64,000 bases of DNA from positions 310,001-374,000 of the forward strand of contig NZ_VLPK01000002.1 in NCBI RefSeq assembly GCF_007558865.1. The letters run 5' to 3'. The first letter of the stretch is position 1; each line of letters starts with the position of its first letter. Shown here in pieces: positions 17,761 to 26,829 of this stretch. The position numbers and the translations under genes were made by a program. Under the pieces are notes generated by a model. That model was not told the origin of the DNA and did no database searches. It saw nothing but the letters and a program-made list of their open reading frames with translations. This DNA comes from Mucilaginibacter corticis (GTDB lineage: Bacteria; Bacteroidota; Bacteroidia; Sphingobacteriales; Sphingobacteriaceae).

Positions 17761-18543
17761 TTATTTCTTAGACTGACTGAATAACCACTCCATAATATGT
17801 GGATCACTATAAACAGACAGCCATGACAGGTGGCCTGTTTCCGGGTAAAGCGTAAATCCCGGCCGTGCGCCTGCTTTGCGTAACTCGGTCACCATGTCAA
17901 AAGAGTATTGGTTGTTTACGGTCGGGTCATCCGCACCGGCGCAGATCCACATCGGTACGTGCGCGGCTATGCTGATCTTGCTTGCATCGCCGCCACCGCA
18001 AACAGGCAATGCTGCGGCAAACAGGTCTGGATAACGTTCCAACGCGTCGAACGTTCCGAAACCGCCCATGCTTAAGCCGGTAATATAAATGCGCTTGGGA
18101 TCTACATGCTGCGTTTTAATCACCTGATCTATTAATTCGCGCAAGGCCTGCATTGATTTACTGGGTTGGGCATTGAGGGTGCCTTTAACGCTACCCTTGG
18201 TCCGCGACACATTGGCCCATTGTTCGTTCGGTGGGCATTGCGGTGCTATAACAACAGCGGGGTGCATGGCCATCATTTGGTCGGTAGCAAAGTTCATAAC
18301 GCCCCATTTTAGCTGTGCCTGGTTGTCCAACCCGCGTTCTCCGCTGCCATGCAAAAATATCACCAGGGGTGTACTGCGCAGCGTGTCCCCGTCGGGGTCA
18401 AGAATGCAGTAGCGCAGGGTGTCACCGGCTTTGTCTACAAATTTTTTAGCCGTAAAACGCTCGCGCTGTGCAAAGCTGTTTAAGGCCAATAAACAAAATA
18501 CAAAACAACTAACAACACTGCGTGTAGGTCGGGAAATCTTCAT
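17761..18543 (-). CDS. Secreted alpha/beta-hydrolase, PHB-depolymerase/esterase-like
   Basis: 260 residues with a signal peptide (VVSCFVFCLLALNSFAQR). The oxyanion/HG motif is PLVIFLHGSGERG (about 60-72), the nucleophile elbow ITGLSMGGFGTF (about 152-163, Ser in GLSMG), the acid residue lies in AGADDPTVN, and the His in PETGHLSW. This is the predicted-peptidase/phospholipase-carboxylesterase group often found as carbohydrate esterases or feruloyl-esterase-like enzymes. Periplasmic or secreted esterase is the best call. Convergent with the cupin gene; a TAGCTTTA near -7 box lies upstream at about 18566-18573 on the minus strand. Confidence 0.85.
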   Translation of the reverse strand: MKISRPTRSVVSCFVFCLLALNSFAQRERFTAKKFVDKAGDTLRYCILDPDGDTLRSTPLVIFLHGSGERGLDNQAQLKWGVMNFATDQMMAMHPAVVIAPQCPPNEQWANVSRTKGSVKGTLNAQPSKSMQALRELIDQVIKTQHVDPKRIYITGLSMGGFGTFDALERYPDLFAAALPVCGGGDASKISIAAHVPMWICAGADDPTVNNQYSFDMVTELRKAGARPGFTLYPETGHLSWLSVYSDPHIMEWLFSQSKK

Positions 18544-18603
18544 AATGGTTTTAATAGATGGTTATATAAAGCTAATTTTTATTTTTTAATTAATGTATCC
18601 CAT

Positions 18604-19944
18604 TTACCCTGAAATAGCTTGCAATGCTTTAATACCCGGCATAAAAAAATAGGCACCGCCTTTGGTTGTTACAAATTCCGGCAGGTTATGAACGCGTGTG
18701 CGTGCAGGGCAGCCCTGTATACTAAACACGTTGCCATCATTGCGAGGGCCGATAAGCGGGTCAGTTTCATTATTGAGCGCGCTGAACGAAGGATTATTTG
18801 ACCAGCTTTGCTGAACAAACTCGAACTGCCTTTCAATATTGCTGTTTAAGCAGATAAAATGCAGCCCCCGTTCTTTACCGTCGTCGACAAATACGTCGGC
18901 CGATTTGTCGCCGTATGACCTTCCACGGCGGATAATGCGGTGCCGTTTAAGGGTGCGCAAGGAAACTTCAGGGTCGTCAAACAAAGAATCCCTGGGGTTG
19001 GTCCTGCGGATATGCGCGCCAACCGGGCATCCGAAACCATCCAGATCTTTAGCAGCGAAACTAAAATTGTTTTCCTGGTTGACAGCGGGTGCAGTTTCAG
19101 GGTCTTTATCCCGGTACTCTGTAAGGGGCGCACCGCTTTTCCAGCGCCCAACTATCTTTGCAGCAAGGCGATCAGGGTCTGCCGGTGCAGCTTCACGCAC
19201 GTATTGCCAGAATTTGTGCACGTGCTGTTCAAGCTGTCGAAACACAAGGTAGGTGCCATTCAGGCCGAAATCGGGAAGGCCGGGCCCTGCCGGAAGCGGA
19301 TCAGGCATCAGCATTTCGTTTTCGTGGCCAAGAATAAATTCGCCGGCTTTTACCACCGTTGCGTGGCCGGTACGATCGGCCTGTTTGGCTTCGCGCCCGG
19401 TACCTTCAATAACCGGCTGGCCAATGCCATCCAGGAAACCAAAATGTTCTTTCGAGTCAGGCTGCCGGCCGGCTGCTAATGCGGTCACCAGTTTGACCCC
19501 ACTGTTTACAGCAATGCCATCATCTATTTTTTTACGCTGAAGGGCAAGTTCTGTTTCGTCTTTGGCAAACAATAACAATAAAATGTCTACCGGGTTAGTG
19601 TCGTTACCCCAGGCCCATTTACCCGGGTCGCTATCACCATTGTCACCTAATAATTGTTGACGGATCTTTGTGCTCATTCCATCCTGGAAAGGAACGGAAA
19701 ATGTCTGTAGGTCCGGCTCTTTAAAACCCAAAGCCGCCAACCCTGTAACTGTAAAAGCAATGTTAAGCGCGAAGTCACTTTTTCGGTCTACACCAGTGGT
19801 AATGCTGCCTGAAATTTCTTTCAGCCATTTCCGGCAAGCCGCCGCCTCGTTGATCTTCAGCAACAGGTAATTTGCACAGGGCATGTTGCCGGCGTATGAG
19901 GTGAGTATAAAACCTTGTATATCCTGAAAGTCTAATATCGCCAT
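18604..19944 (-). CDS. DyP-type heme peroxidase
   Basis: 446 residues. The family signature GFLDG (169-173, catalytic Asp172), proximal heme ligand His311 in GAHIRRTNPRD, and the distal Arg region HRIIRRGRSYG (about 335-345) are all present, as is the C-terminal GLHFICLNSNIERQFEFVQ. DyP peroxidases use hydrogen peroxide to oxidise dyes, phenols or porphyrins, mostly in the cytosol. There is no Tat or Sec signal and no recognisable encapsulin-targeting tail (ends KALQAISG). It starts 1 base after the neighbour's stop codon, so the two are co-transcribed and probably work together. Confidence 0.93.
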   Translation of the reverse strand: MAILDFQDIQGFILTSYAGNMPCANYLLLKINEAAACRKWLKEISGSITTGVDRKSDFALNIAFTVTGLAALGFKEPDLQTFSVPFQDGMSTKIRQQLLGDNGDSDPGKWAWGNDTNPVDILLLLFAKDETELALQRKKIDDGIAVNSGVKLVTALAAGRQPDSKEHFGFLDGIGQPVIEGTGREAKQADRTGHATVVKAGEFILGHENEMLMPDPLPAGPGLPDFGLNGTYLVFRQLEQHVHKFWQYVREAAPADPDRLAAKIVGRWKSGAPLTEYRDKDPETAPAVNQENNFSFAAKDLDGFGCPVGAHIRRTNPRDSLFDDPEVSLRTLKRHRIIRRGRSYGDKSADVFVDDGKERGLHFICLNSNIERQFEFVQQSWSNNPSFSALNNETDPLIGPRNDGNVFSIQGCPARTRVHNLPEFVTTKGGAYFFMPGIKALQAISG

Positions 19945-19945
19945 G

Positions 19946-21154
19946 TTAAAAAAGTTTAAGCCAGGTTTTGGTTTCTTCTTCAGAAATATCAGTTAATACT
20001 TGTTCTCTTATTTTGCTGTCTTTGTCGATATTTTGAACGGTTAGATCAGGGTAGGCGCTGTACCAAACCAGCGAGGGGACCTGCATACCCCTGGCGTAAG
20101 CTTTAAAACGAAATTCGTCAGTCGCGCCATCCAGTATCAAAAACCGTGTTTTTGGAAAGCCCACGGTGTTACTCCATACAGCCGTTAATCCGTGGCTGGC
20201 CTTATCTATAAAATCATCAAGGTAGCTTGCCCAGCTCCCGTCAAAATTACTTAGGAATAAAAGCTGCTTATTATCGATAATTGACCAATGCGCAAAATGA
20301 ATGCTAGGTATGCCGCTAAGTTTGCCTTTGTTTGAGATGCGGGCAAGCAGGTTAACAGCAAACAGCGTAAAGCGCAATAAGTTAAGCCTGAACCAGCCGG
20401 GTTTTATGGCGGTGATACTGGCTAAATGGTTCTGTGCTATCTGGTTCTCGTTTTCCATTAATTTGCCAACCTGGTTAGGGTCTTCGGGCGCGGTATCAGA
20501 GGCATCGTGGTTTTCTTTGTAACGAAGTATGATCACCGCGATCAGGTCAATAGGTAACAACGCGATAAATACAATGCCGAACAGCACGAGGGTTACCCAC
20601 GGCATGACTTTTTGTATCCAGGTTTGATGTGACGGCAACGGCGAGGATAAAGCGGAGTCAAGCGTGCCTGTGTATGACTGAATATCTTTTCTAAGTGCTG
20701 TTTCTGATAGCGACGTGAGTTGTAATCCATCAAGATGATCCTGTAGTGTTAGCCTTAATTGGCGGTTGTTAGCAATGTCTTTTGCCTTACGGCCGGTATT
20801 GCCAATATGGTAAGCGTTAGGAAGTACGGTATGTGCCGTAAAATATGCTTTGCCATTTGCCGGATCATAGCCTTTACAACAATTGTAGATCTGATCAATA
20901 CCGTTCCTGGCAACACTTAGTAATTCGTCAAGGTAAGCCGACAGGTCGCCGTCAAAGTTGTTTTCAAATACCAAAAGCGGTTCTGCGGCAGGGGTTTCAA
21001 TAATAACAAAACTTGCAAAATGGAGCAGGCTGAGTTTTGCAAACGGGATATAGCTGTTGCCGTACAGGTCTTTTTGTATTTCACCTAATATCGTTTCCAG
21101 CTCGTTTCTGCGGGCAGGTTCAATTGCAGTAACAATGGTTAATACGGTTTGCAT
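19946..21154 (-). CDS. Unknown protein with duplicated domain and one membrane segment, DyP partner
   Basis: 402 residues from the ATG at 21152-21154 (an in-frame TTG seven codons upstream is not needed). Two similar halves are visible. Half 1 (about 30-125) has SLLHFASFVII, LLVFENNFDGDLSAYLDEL and ARNGIDQIY. Half 2 (about 270-385) has PSIHFAHWSII, LLFLSNFDGSWASYLDDF and ASHGLTAVW. Between them lie a strong membrane helix (MPWVTLVLFGIVFIALLPI, about 198-216) and a charged linker. The shared NFDG-x3-YLD motif and strand-helix order look like a ferredoxin-like alpha/beta fold, the fold that DyP peroxidases also duplicate. I recognise no named family. Directly upstream of the peroxidase with a 1-base gap. 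Confidence 0.75.
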   Translation of the reverse strand: MQTVLTIVTAIEPARRNELETILGEIQKDLYGNSYIPFAKLSLLHFASFVIIETPAAEPLLVFENNFDGDLSAYLDELLSVARNGIDQIYNCCKGYDPANGKAYFTAHTVLPNAYHIGNTGRKAKDIANNRQLRLTLQDHLDGLQLTSLSETALRKDIQSYTGTLDSALSSPLPSHQTWIQKVMPWVTLVLFGIVFIALLPIDLIAVIILRYKENHDASDTAPEDPNQVGKLMENENQIAQNHLASITAIKPGWFRLNLLRFTLFAVNLLARISNKGKLSGIPSIHFAHWSIIDNKQLLFLSNFDGSWASYLDDFIDKASHGLTAVWSNTVGFPKTRFLILDGATDEFRFKAYARGMQVPSLVWYSAYPDLTVQNIDKDSKIREQVLTDISEEETKTWLKLF

Positions 21155-21246
21155 TGGTTTGGTAAAGGTTTGCAAATCAAATTATTGCATAAGTACAAGG
21201 TAGATAAAAAAATAATATCCAACAAAGACTTTTAATTACAATAATA

Positions 21247-21290
21247 AATAACCGGGTTGTCACGCATTAATGGTTGACAGCCCGGTTATT
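21247..21290 (-). terminator. Rho-independent terminator of the sigma/DUF4097/receptor operon
   Basis: 16-bp stem, arms 21247-21262 and 21275-21290, one mismatch on the minus strand. AT-rich sequence follows leftward. It lies 35 bases after the stop of the outer-membrane barrel gene. Confidence 0.8.
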
Positions 21291-21324
21291 TTACTGATTT
21301 ATACCTTCTGTAAGATCGGGCCGA

Positions 21325-23763
21325 TCAATTACGTACCCTGCCGGCTTCATCGTCGGCCGCGTTATTGGTATCGGGTTTCTTTTTGTCATTTTTATTTGAA
21401 CCGAAATTGTATGTAAACCCAAGTGTTACCGAACGGTTTGAAAAATCATTATGATAAGTGGCAATTACGTTAGGGATGTTGGTGATATTACCGCCGGAAA
21501 AATTAGCGCGGAAGATATCCCTTGCGGATAATTTGACTGTTGCTTTGTTGTTAAGGATCTTTTTGGAAAGGCCGACATTGGTTTGCTCGCGGAAAACGTG
21601 GGTAAATTGCGCATCCCTTGTCGGGGATAGATAAAAGGTAAATACTTCTGCATTCCAGCCGTTTGACAGGTCGAACTGGTTGTTATTGCTCAGATAGCAA
21701 TAGGTTGAACTGTTGTTTAAATAAGAACCGATAAGCTGGCCCTGGTAACTGGTGCGGTTAAGTTCTGTATGTAAACTAAAATTCCACCATTTTACCGGGT
21801 CAAGGTTCAGGTTAACTTCCAAACCCATAAAAACCCGCTTCCCTAAATTTATACTGGTTGCAGAAAAGGTAGATCCCCGTTGCGAATCATATTCTACCTG
21901 GTAATCGTAAGTAGGGTTGTATTCAACACCTGCAGAAAAAATGCTTTTGTAACTATACATCAATTGATAGTCGGAAGAGTATTGTGGTTTCAAAAATGGA
22001 TTGCCCTCAAACGAACTGTACTTATCAAGGATGGTTTTAAAAGGGTTCAGGTCCTGGTAATAAGGCCGGTCAATACGTCTACCATAGCTTAATTTTAGCG
22101 TATTTGAACCCGCGCTATCTAATTTATATAACAAATAAGTGGTAGGGAACAGGCCTGTATAATGTTGGGTAAATGAAGAATCAGGAGCCTGGGCATTACC
22201 CAACTGGTGACCATTAACATTGGTGTGTTCTACGCGCAAACCTGCCTGTAGTGTGAAGCGTTTAAACTCCTGGTTATAGCCGGCATAAGCTGCATCTATG
22301 TTTTCGCGATAAAGAAAGCGGTTGGTATTGTTATTATCTACTACGCTGACATTGTCTATTATATTAAAATAATTGGCCGAGTTATCGGTGTTTACATAAC
22401 TGGCCTTTAAACCGAAGGATAATTTGGCTTTGCCGGGTAAGGGCTGTACATAATCAGTTTTTGCCGCGTAAATATTAATATTTGCAGGCAGGTGATCTGT
22501 TATATCCTGTACACCACCCAGCATACCCGCGCTGTTATAGGTGTTGTTAAAAAAGGTTTGATCGCGGTTATTGTTATACTTTAAATAATCCAGGTCGAAT
22601 GTTAAAACCTTACCTAAACTATCAAATTGATGGCTGAAATTAAGATTGATGCCGCCGCTGTAATTTTTGGTGTGCGAATCGTTTTTAGAGGTAATGAGCG
22701 AATCAATACGCCCTGCATTATCCTGTAGTACACTACTAACAGGGTTGTAGTTATCGCCTGACGACAAGGTGCCGGTTAGTACAAAACCGATAGTTGTCTT
22801 TGGCGATAAATAATAATCCATCCCCATCTTTAAGTTGGGGTTATAATTAACGGGATGGAAGTAGGCTAATTCAGAATAAGACGATGTGACATTATGATCA
22901 GCATCCAGGTAAGTACGGCCAACGTCTAACCTGCGGTAATTTTTCTGAATACCATAACCGGCTAACGCGAACCAGTTAGTTTTACCCGTATGATAATTAA
23001 GGTTTAGGCTTTCAAGCGTGCGCCAGTATTGAGCTTTGCCGGCGCTTGCCGCAAATGAACCATTAAACCCCCTGATCTTTGATTTTTTTGTTTTGATATT
23101 GATCACACCCGAGTTGCCCGAGGCGTCATATTTAGCCGGCGGGTTTGACATCAGTTCGATCTGGTCAAGTTGTGAGGCAGGCATTGCTTTCAGATAGTTA
23201 GCCAAGTCTTCGCCTGACAGGTAAGTAGGCCTGTCATCAATCAACACCAGGACCCCGCTTTTTCCTTTTAAGCTGATCTGGCCGTTATCATCAACTGTTA
23301 CGCCCGGCGCTTTTTCTAAAGCCTCGAGCGCGTTTGCACCGGTATTTGAAATAGATGTGCCCACATTCACCACAGTACGATCGATCTTTTGTTCAATGAA
23401 AGCTTTTTTGGCCACTACTTCCACCTCTTTTAAAGTTTTACTTGTGTCTTCAATAACAATAACCGGCAATACAACCGCCTTGTCACCCACATTAAAAATT
23501 GCTCCTTTGTAATTTTGGTAACCAACAGTGCTAATGTTTACCCTGTACAAACCACCTTTTACGGGTGTAAAACTAAAACTGCCATCAGCAAGGGTTACGG
23601 CGGGTTTTGCCACTGCCGAGTCTTTTGCGGTTAACAACATCACCGTAGCGCCGTTAACCCCTTTATTATGGCCGTTTACTACATGGCCGGTTATTTGAGC
23701 GTTGGCAAAATTAAAGACAAAGCATGCCCAGGCGGTAGTTAAAACCGCTATAAAAGTTTTCAT
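21325..23763 (-). CDS. Outer-membrane beta-barrel protein, TonB-receptor-like
   Basis: 812 residues. Signal peptide, then a carboxypeptidase-regulatory-like beta-sandwich (ITGHVVNGHNKGVNGATVML, about 23-42), a plug-like domain (ALEALEKAPGVTVDDNGQIS, QIELMSNPPAKYDASGNSGVINI) and a large C-terminal barrel. The pattern of NPxAKYDASGxxGVINI followed by a barrel with RPYYQDLNPF fits the outer membrane beta-barrel family 3 (PF14905) group. No SusD partner follows. It is the last gene of the sigma-factor operon, 22 bases after the second DUF4097 gene, suggesting it is a regulated target or part of the signal path. Confidence 0.88.
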   Translation of the reverse strand: MKTFIAVLTTAWACFVFNFANAQITGHVVNGHNKGVNGATVMLLTAKDSAVAKPAVTLADGSFSFTPVKGGLYRVNISTVGYQNYKGAIFNVGDKAVVLPVIVIEDTSKTLKEVEVVAKKAFIEQKIDRTVVNVGTSISNTGANALEALEKAPGVTVDDNGQISLKGKSGVLVLIDDRPTYLSGEDLANYLKAMPASQLDQIELMSNPPAKYDASGNSGVINIKTKKSKIRGFNGSFAASAGKAQYWRTLESLNLNYHTGKTNWFALAGYGIQKNYRRLDVGRTYLDADHNVTSSYSELAYFHPVNYNPNLKMGMDYYLSPKTTIGFVLTGTLSSGDNYNPVSSVLQDNAGRIDSLITSKNDSHTKNYSGGINLNFSHQFDSLGKVLTFDLDYLKYNNNRDQTFFNNTYNSAGMLGGVQDITDHLPANINIYAAKTDYVQPLPGKAKLSFGLKASYVNTDNSANYFNIIDNVSVVDNNNTNRFLYRENIDAAYAGYNQEFKRFTLQAGLRVEHTNVNGHQLGNAQAPDSSFTQHYTGLFPTTYLLYKLDSAGSNTLKLSYGRRIDRPYYQDLNPFKTILDKYSSFEGNPFLKPQYSSDYQLMYSYKSIFSAGVEYNPTYDYQVEYDSQRGSTFSATSINLGKRVFMGLEVNLNLDPVKWWNFSLHTELNRTSYQGQLIGSYLNNSSTYCYLSNNNQFDLSNGWNAEVFTFYLSPTRDAQFTHVFREQTNVGLSKKILNNKATVKLSARDIFRANFSGGNITNIPNVIATYHNDFSNRSVTLGFTYNFGSNKNDKKKPDTNNAADDEAGRVRN

Positions 23764-23785
23764 GATGAACGAGCTTAGACCTCTG

Positions 23786-24598
23786 TTATTTAGTTTTGTG
23801 CAGGTAGATATTACCGTTCATGTTCTTCATCAATATTTCAGGGCCGCCGCCGGCGACCTTGCCATATATCCAGTCTTCAATAGTTAAACGGTACATGCCA
23901 TCCTTCGCAGTTTTAGTCGCTTTGGGGTGCGACGAATCACCTACCATATCGAAATCGCTATAAACCTGCCCCTGGTCTGACCTTATCTTAAAGTTAGCTT
24001 TTAAACTTGCCGGGAAGGTTACATCAACATTGCCGTTAAGTGTGCTGAACGCCATGGCTGCTTTGGGGTCCATATTTTTGAAAGTGACCAACACTTTTCC
24101 GTTAACTGTATTAGCCACAACAGACCCTGAAATATTGAGGGCGCTGATAAAACCGTTAACGTTTTGTATTTCAAGCGCGCCGCTTACATCGTTTACGTTG
24201 ATATTGCCATTGTTAACTGTCGATAGTTTGATACTGGTGGCGTTTTTGGGCACCTTTAGTTCCAGACTAACTGTTTTCATGTTCTCTGCCTCAACATTTA
24301 TTTCATTGTTTTTTTCACGTGCATTAACTGCCACATTTTGGCCACCGCTTAACCGTTTCATCCCGTTTTCTGTTTCATGCTGATTTTTATTACGCTCAGG
24401 TGCTCCTGTAACGTCAATAACTACGTCCTTGCCATCGTAACCGCTTACTTTAATTGAGCCGCTTGTAAGGCCTACGTTTAGTTTATATGCTTTGCCCGGG
24501 TCGCTTAGCGGCACAACCAACTGCTGCTCCTGTGCCATCAGGCGGGTATTGCTTAATATAGCTGCAAGGATAAATCCTGTAAATTTAATTGCTTTCAT
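23786..24598 (-). CDS. DUF4097-type beta-repeat protein, copy 2
   Basis: 270 residues with a signal peptide (ILAAILSNTRLMAQ). The body is a repetitive beta structure: VGLTSGSIKVSGYDGKDVVI, NNGNINVNDVSGALEIQNVN, VNGKVLVTFKN and LNGNVDVTFPASLKANFKI, the repeating N-G-x-hydrophobic strand pattern of DUF4097. Such proteins are predicted exported beta-solenoids of unknown role, often linked to sigma/anti-sigma operons. Related in pattern to the adjacent upstream gene (11-base gap), so a tandem duplication is likely. Confidence 0.82.
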   Translation of the reverse strand: MKAIKFTGFILAAILSNTRLMAQEQQLVVPLSDPGKAYKLNVGLTSGSIKVSGYDGKDVVIDVTGAPERNKNQHETENGMKRLSGGQNVAVNAREKNNEINVEAENMKTVSLELKVPKNATSIKLSTVNNGNINVNDVSGALEIQNVNGFISALNISGSVVANTVNGKVLVTFKNMDPKAAMAFSTLNGNVDVTFPASLKANFKIRSDQGQVYSDFDMVGDSSHPKATKTAKDGMYRLTIEDWIYGKVAGGGPEILMKNMNGNIYLHKTK

Positions 24599-24609
24599 TT
24601 TTCTGAAAT

Positions 24610-25458
24610 TTAAGATTGTTTTTTGATATAAATATTGCCGTTAAGCGTTTCGAACTTAAATAATTTGCCCCCGGCGCCCAGTTTGATCTGGGTGTCTTTA
24701 TTTAGTTTATATTCCGTGCCACCTTCGTTCTTATTTTTGGTGACTATTACTTGCGTAGGTAAAAAACTGGTGTCTTCAAAATCTGTAAAAAATTCACCAT
24801 TCATGCTTTTAAATTGCAGGTTAGCGGCAAAATTCTTTGGATAAGTTATTTCAAGCTTACCATTTATGGTCCTGTAGCTTGACTCGTCAGGAGGTACTGC
24901 CAGGTAATTTGCCGTAATACCACCGTTAACCGTATTGGCAATGGTAGTGCCTTTAGCATTGGTAATAGTTATGGGTCCATTTACATTATTTACTTTTAAT
25001 GTACCTGCCACATCATGAACTTCGACATTACCATGATTAACGGTTGATATGCGCAGGCTTACATTGTAAGGTACTTTTAAGGTGTATTCAAGCTGTACAT
25101 AGTAATAACGTTTCTTATCACTATTATCCCAATGCGGACGGGGACGGGTATCATAAGGTTGTGCTGTGTAGGCAATCAGGCTATCGGCTTTTTCATCAAA
25201 GCCAAGTTTAAACTCCTGTTTGCCTTTTTCAATATCCTGGGACGTTTTGCCGGTAATGGTTTCATCTATCTCTATGAGTACTTTATCGCCTGCATAGCCT
25301 TCTACTTTTATGGCGCCATCTATGTTATAAACCGCTACAACGCCTTTGTTAAAATTAAACTGCTTGCTTACATGGGTTTTGTAATCCTGAGCCCACCCTG
25401 ATAATTGGGCAAAGCACAGCCCGGCACCTGTTAAAACAGGTATTAATAACTTGTTCAT
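24610..25458 (-). CDS. DUF4097-type beta-repeat protein, copy 1
   Basis: 282 residues with a signal peptide (LLIPVLTGAGLCFAQLSGWAQ). It shows the same strand repeat as its neighbour: VYNIDGAIKVEGYAGDKVLI, NHGNVEVHDVAGTLKVNNVN, NGPITITNAKG, VNGGITANY and TINGKLEITYPKNFAANLQF. A charged Asp/Lys segment (QPYDTRPRPHWDNSDKKR, about 99-116) interrupts the repeats and is absent from copy 2. Exported; role unknown. Ten bases after the anti-sigma gene. Confidence 0.82.
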   Translation of the reverse strand: MNKLLIPVLTGAGLCFAQLSGWAQDYKTHVSKQFNFNKGVVAVYNIDGAIKVEGYAGDKVLIEIDETITGKTSQDIEKGKQEFKLGFDEKADSLIAYTAQPYDTRPRPHWDNSDKKRYYYVQLEYTLKVPYNVSLRISTVNHGNVEVHDVAGTLKVNNVNGPITITNAKGTTIANTVNGGITANYLAVPPDESSYRTINGKLEITYPKNFAANLQFKSMNGEFFTDFEDTSFLPTQVIVTKNKNEGGTEYKLNKDTQIKLGAGGKLFKFETLNGNIYIKKQS

Positions 25459-25468
25459 ATGCTTGTTT

Positions 25469-26266
25469 TTAAATGAGTTTGGTTATCGTTTCGTTGATCT
25501 TATCCCTGACACCATGGTCAAGGTTTTTTTGTTTCAAGAGTTCTTTAAATGATTTTACCGAGTTCTTTTCCTGTAGCTTCAACATCACATCAGCAATAGC
25601 TGATTGTACCAGCGGCGAGTCCTGCGTTTTTATACTTTGTACCAGGCCGGCCCTCACTTCGGCATGGTTACCCAGTTGTGCCAGCGCCTCTAACGTACTT
25701 AAACGCACGTTTACATTCGGGTCGTTATTCAGCGTTTCAAACAGTGCATTTATTATCCGGTTATCAACGTGTTTGATATTGTTGGTGTAGCTCACTGCCT
25801 TTATCCGTTCAGACGCTAAAGGATTATCCAACATGGCCAGCATCATGGTTTGTTTTAATTCATGCACCTGCGCGTTCAACGCCTGTAATTGTTGTTCTTC
25901 CTTATTGTCATGCCTTAACCAATAGGCACCTCCAACACAAACTAATACTATTAACAGCGAATAAGCCAATGGCAAACGCAGCTGTAAAAGCTGACTGATC
26001 TGGTCTGTCAGTTTGCTCCATTTGCTTTGCTGATCAGCCGAGCGCTTAAAATCGTCAAGCATATGTTGAAAATTTACTTGCATTGCTGCCGAAGGTTCGG
26101 GCGTATTTATTTCACCTAAATCATCCCAGGTCAATTGCATGGCGGCAAATTCTTCCCGGCAGGCAGGGCAATCATTAAGGTGCTTTTCCAGCTCGGCCTG
26201 TTCTGCATTGCCCAATGTGTTATCGTTCCAATCTATAAACAGTTCCCTGTATTGCTCACATTTCAT
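25469..26266 (-). CDS. Anti-sigma factor with C-terminal HEAT-like repeats
   Basis: 265 residues. The N-terminal zinc-finger-like anti-sigma domain has Cys3 and the HLNDCPACREEF motif (His-x3-Cys-x2-Cys, about 29-40). One membrane helix follows (LAYSLLIVLVCVGGAYWL, about 100-117). The extracytoplasmic part is helical and repeated: ASERIKAVSYTNNIK, NVNVRLSTLEALAQLGNH, DSPLVQSAIADVMLKLQ and DHGVRDKINETITKLI, which look like HEAT repeats. It should hold the co-encoded ECF sigma factor until an envelope signal reaches the HEAT part. Its start overlaps the sigma stop by 4 bases (ATGA-type), indicating translational coupling. Confidence 0.85.
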   Translation of the reverse strand: MKCEQYRELFIDWNDNTLGNAEQAELEKHLNDCPACREEFAAMQLTWDDLGEINTPEPSAAMQVNFQHMLDDFKRSADQQSKWSKLTDQISQLLQLRLPLAYSLLIVLVCVGGAYWLRHDNKEEQQLQALNAQVHELKQTMMLAMLDNPLASERIKAVSYTNNIKHVDNRIINALFETLNNDPNVNVRLSTLEALAQLGNHAEVRAGLVQSIKTQDSPLVQSAIADVMLKLQEKNSVKSFKELLKQKNLDHGVRDKINETITKLI

Positions 26267-26829
26267 TGTGTTCCTGTTTTAAGTTCCTTTTTTAAATAGA
26301 TCTGTTTCAATTCTTGTACGGCACGGTGTACCCTTACTTTTGCGGCCCCGGCAGTAATACCCATGATCTCGCCTATTTCAGTATATTTTAATTCCTGGAA
26401 ACGGCTCAATGTTAAGATCTCCCTGTCGCTGTCGCTTAACTTTCGCATTGCTTCATATAATTCATAATGCGATTGCTTTTTAACCAAATGCTCGTCTGCC
26501 GATATGCCACCGGGAATGCTTTCTTCATGATCATCAATGTGGTCATACTTGTTGGCTATCCCTTGTTTTTTTACCTGGTCCTTCAATACATTGCGGGCTA
26601 TATGGTACATCCAACCGGTAAAGTTGCTATCGGCCGAAAACGTGTGCCGGTATTTAAGCATCCTGTAAAACACATTTTGCACCATATCTTCACTGGCCTC
26701 GCGCCGGTGTGTCATATGAAATAAGAAACCAAATAATGCGCGGTTGTGCCGCTCAAAGAGCAAACTCATCCTGTCAAGGTCACCAGTTTTTACCTGTAAC
26801 ATCAAAGCATTATCGGTTAGTATATTCAA
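26263..26829 (-). CDS. ECF RNA polymerase sigma factor
   Basis: 188 residues. Region 2 reads FERHNRALFGFLFHMT and ASEDMVQNVFYRML, followed by YHIARNVLKDQVKK; region 4 reads LSDSDREILTLSRFQELKYTEIGEIMG then GAAKVRVHRAVQELK. The start is a TTG (26827-26829): conserved residues TDNALMLQVKTGDL precede the first internal Met, and there is no upstream in-frame ATG before a stop. The downstream order anti-sigma, two DUF4097 proteins and an outer-membrane barrel suggests an envelope-responsive regulon. Confidence 0.9.
   Translation of the reverse strand: MNILTDNALMLQVKTGDLDRMSLLFERHNRALFGFLFHMTHRREASEDMVQNVFYRMLKYRHTFSADSNFTGWMYHIARNVLKDQVKKQGIANKYDHIDDHEESIPGGISADEHLVKKQSHYELYEAMRKLSDSDREILTLSRFQELKYTEIGEIMGITAGAAKVRVHRAVQELKQIYLKKELKTGTQ

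Noticed and set aside
18604..19944. Encapsulin-cargo DyP peroxidase
   Set aside because: No cargo-loading tail at the C-terminus and no encapsulin gene nearby.
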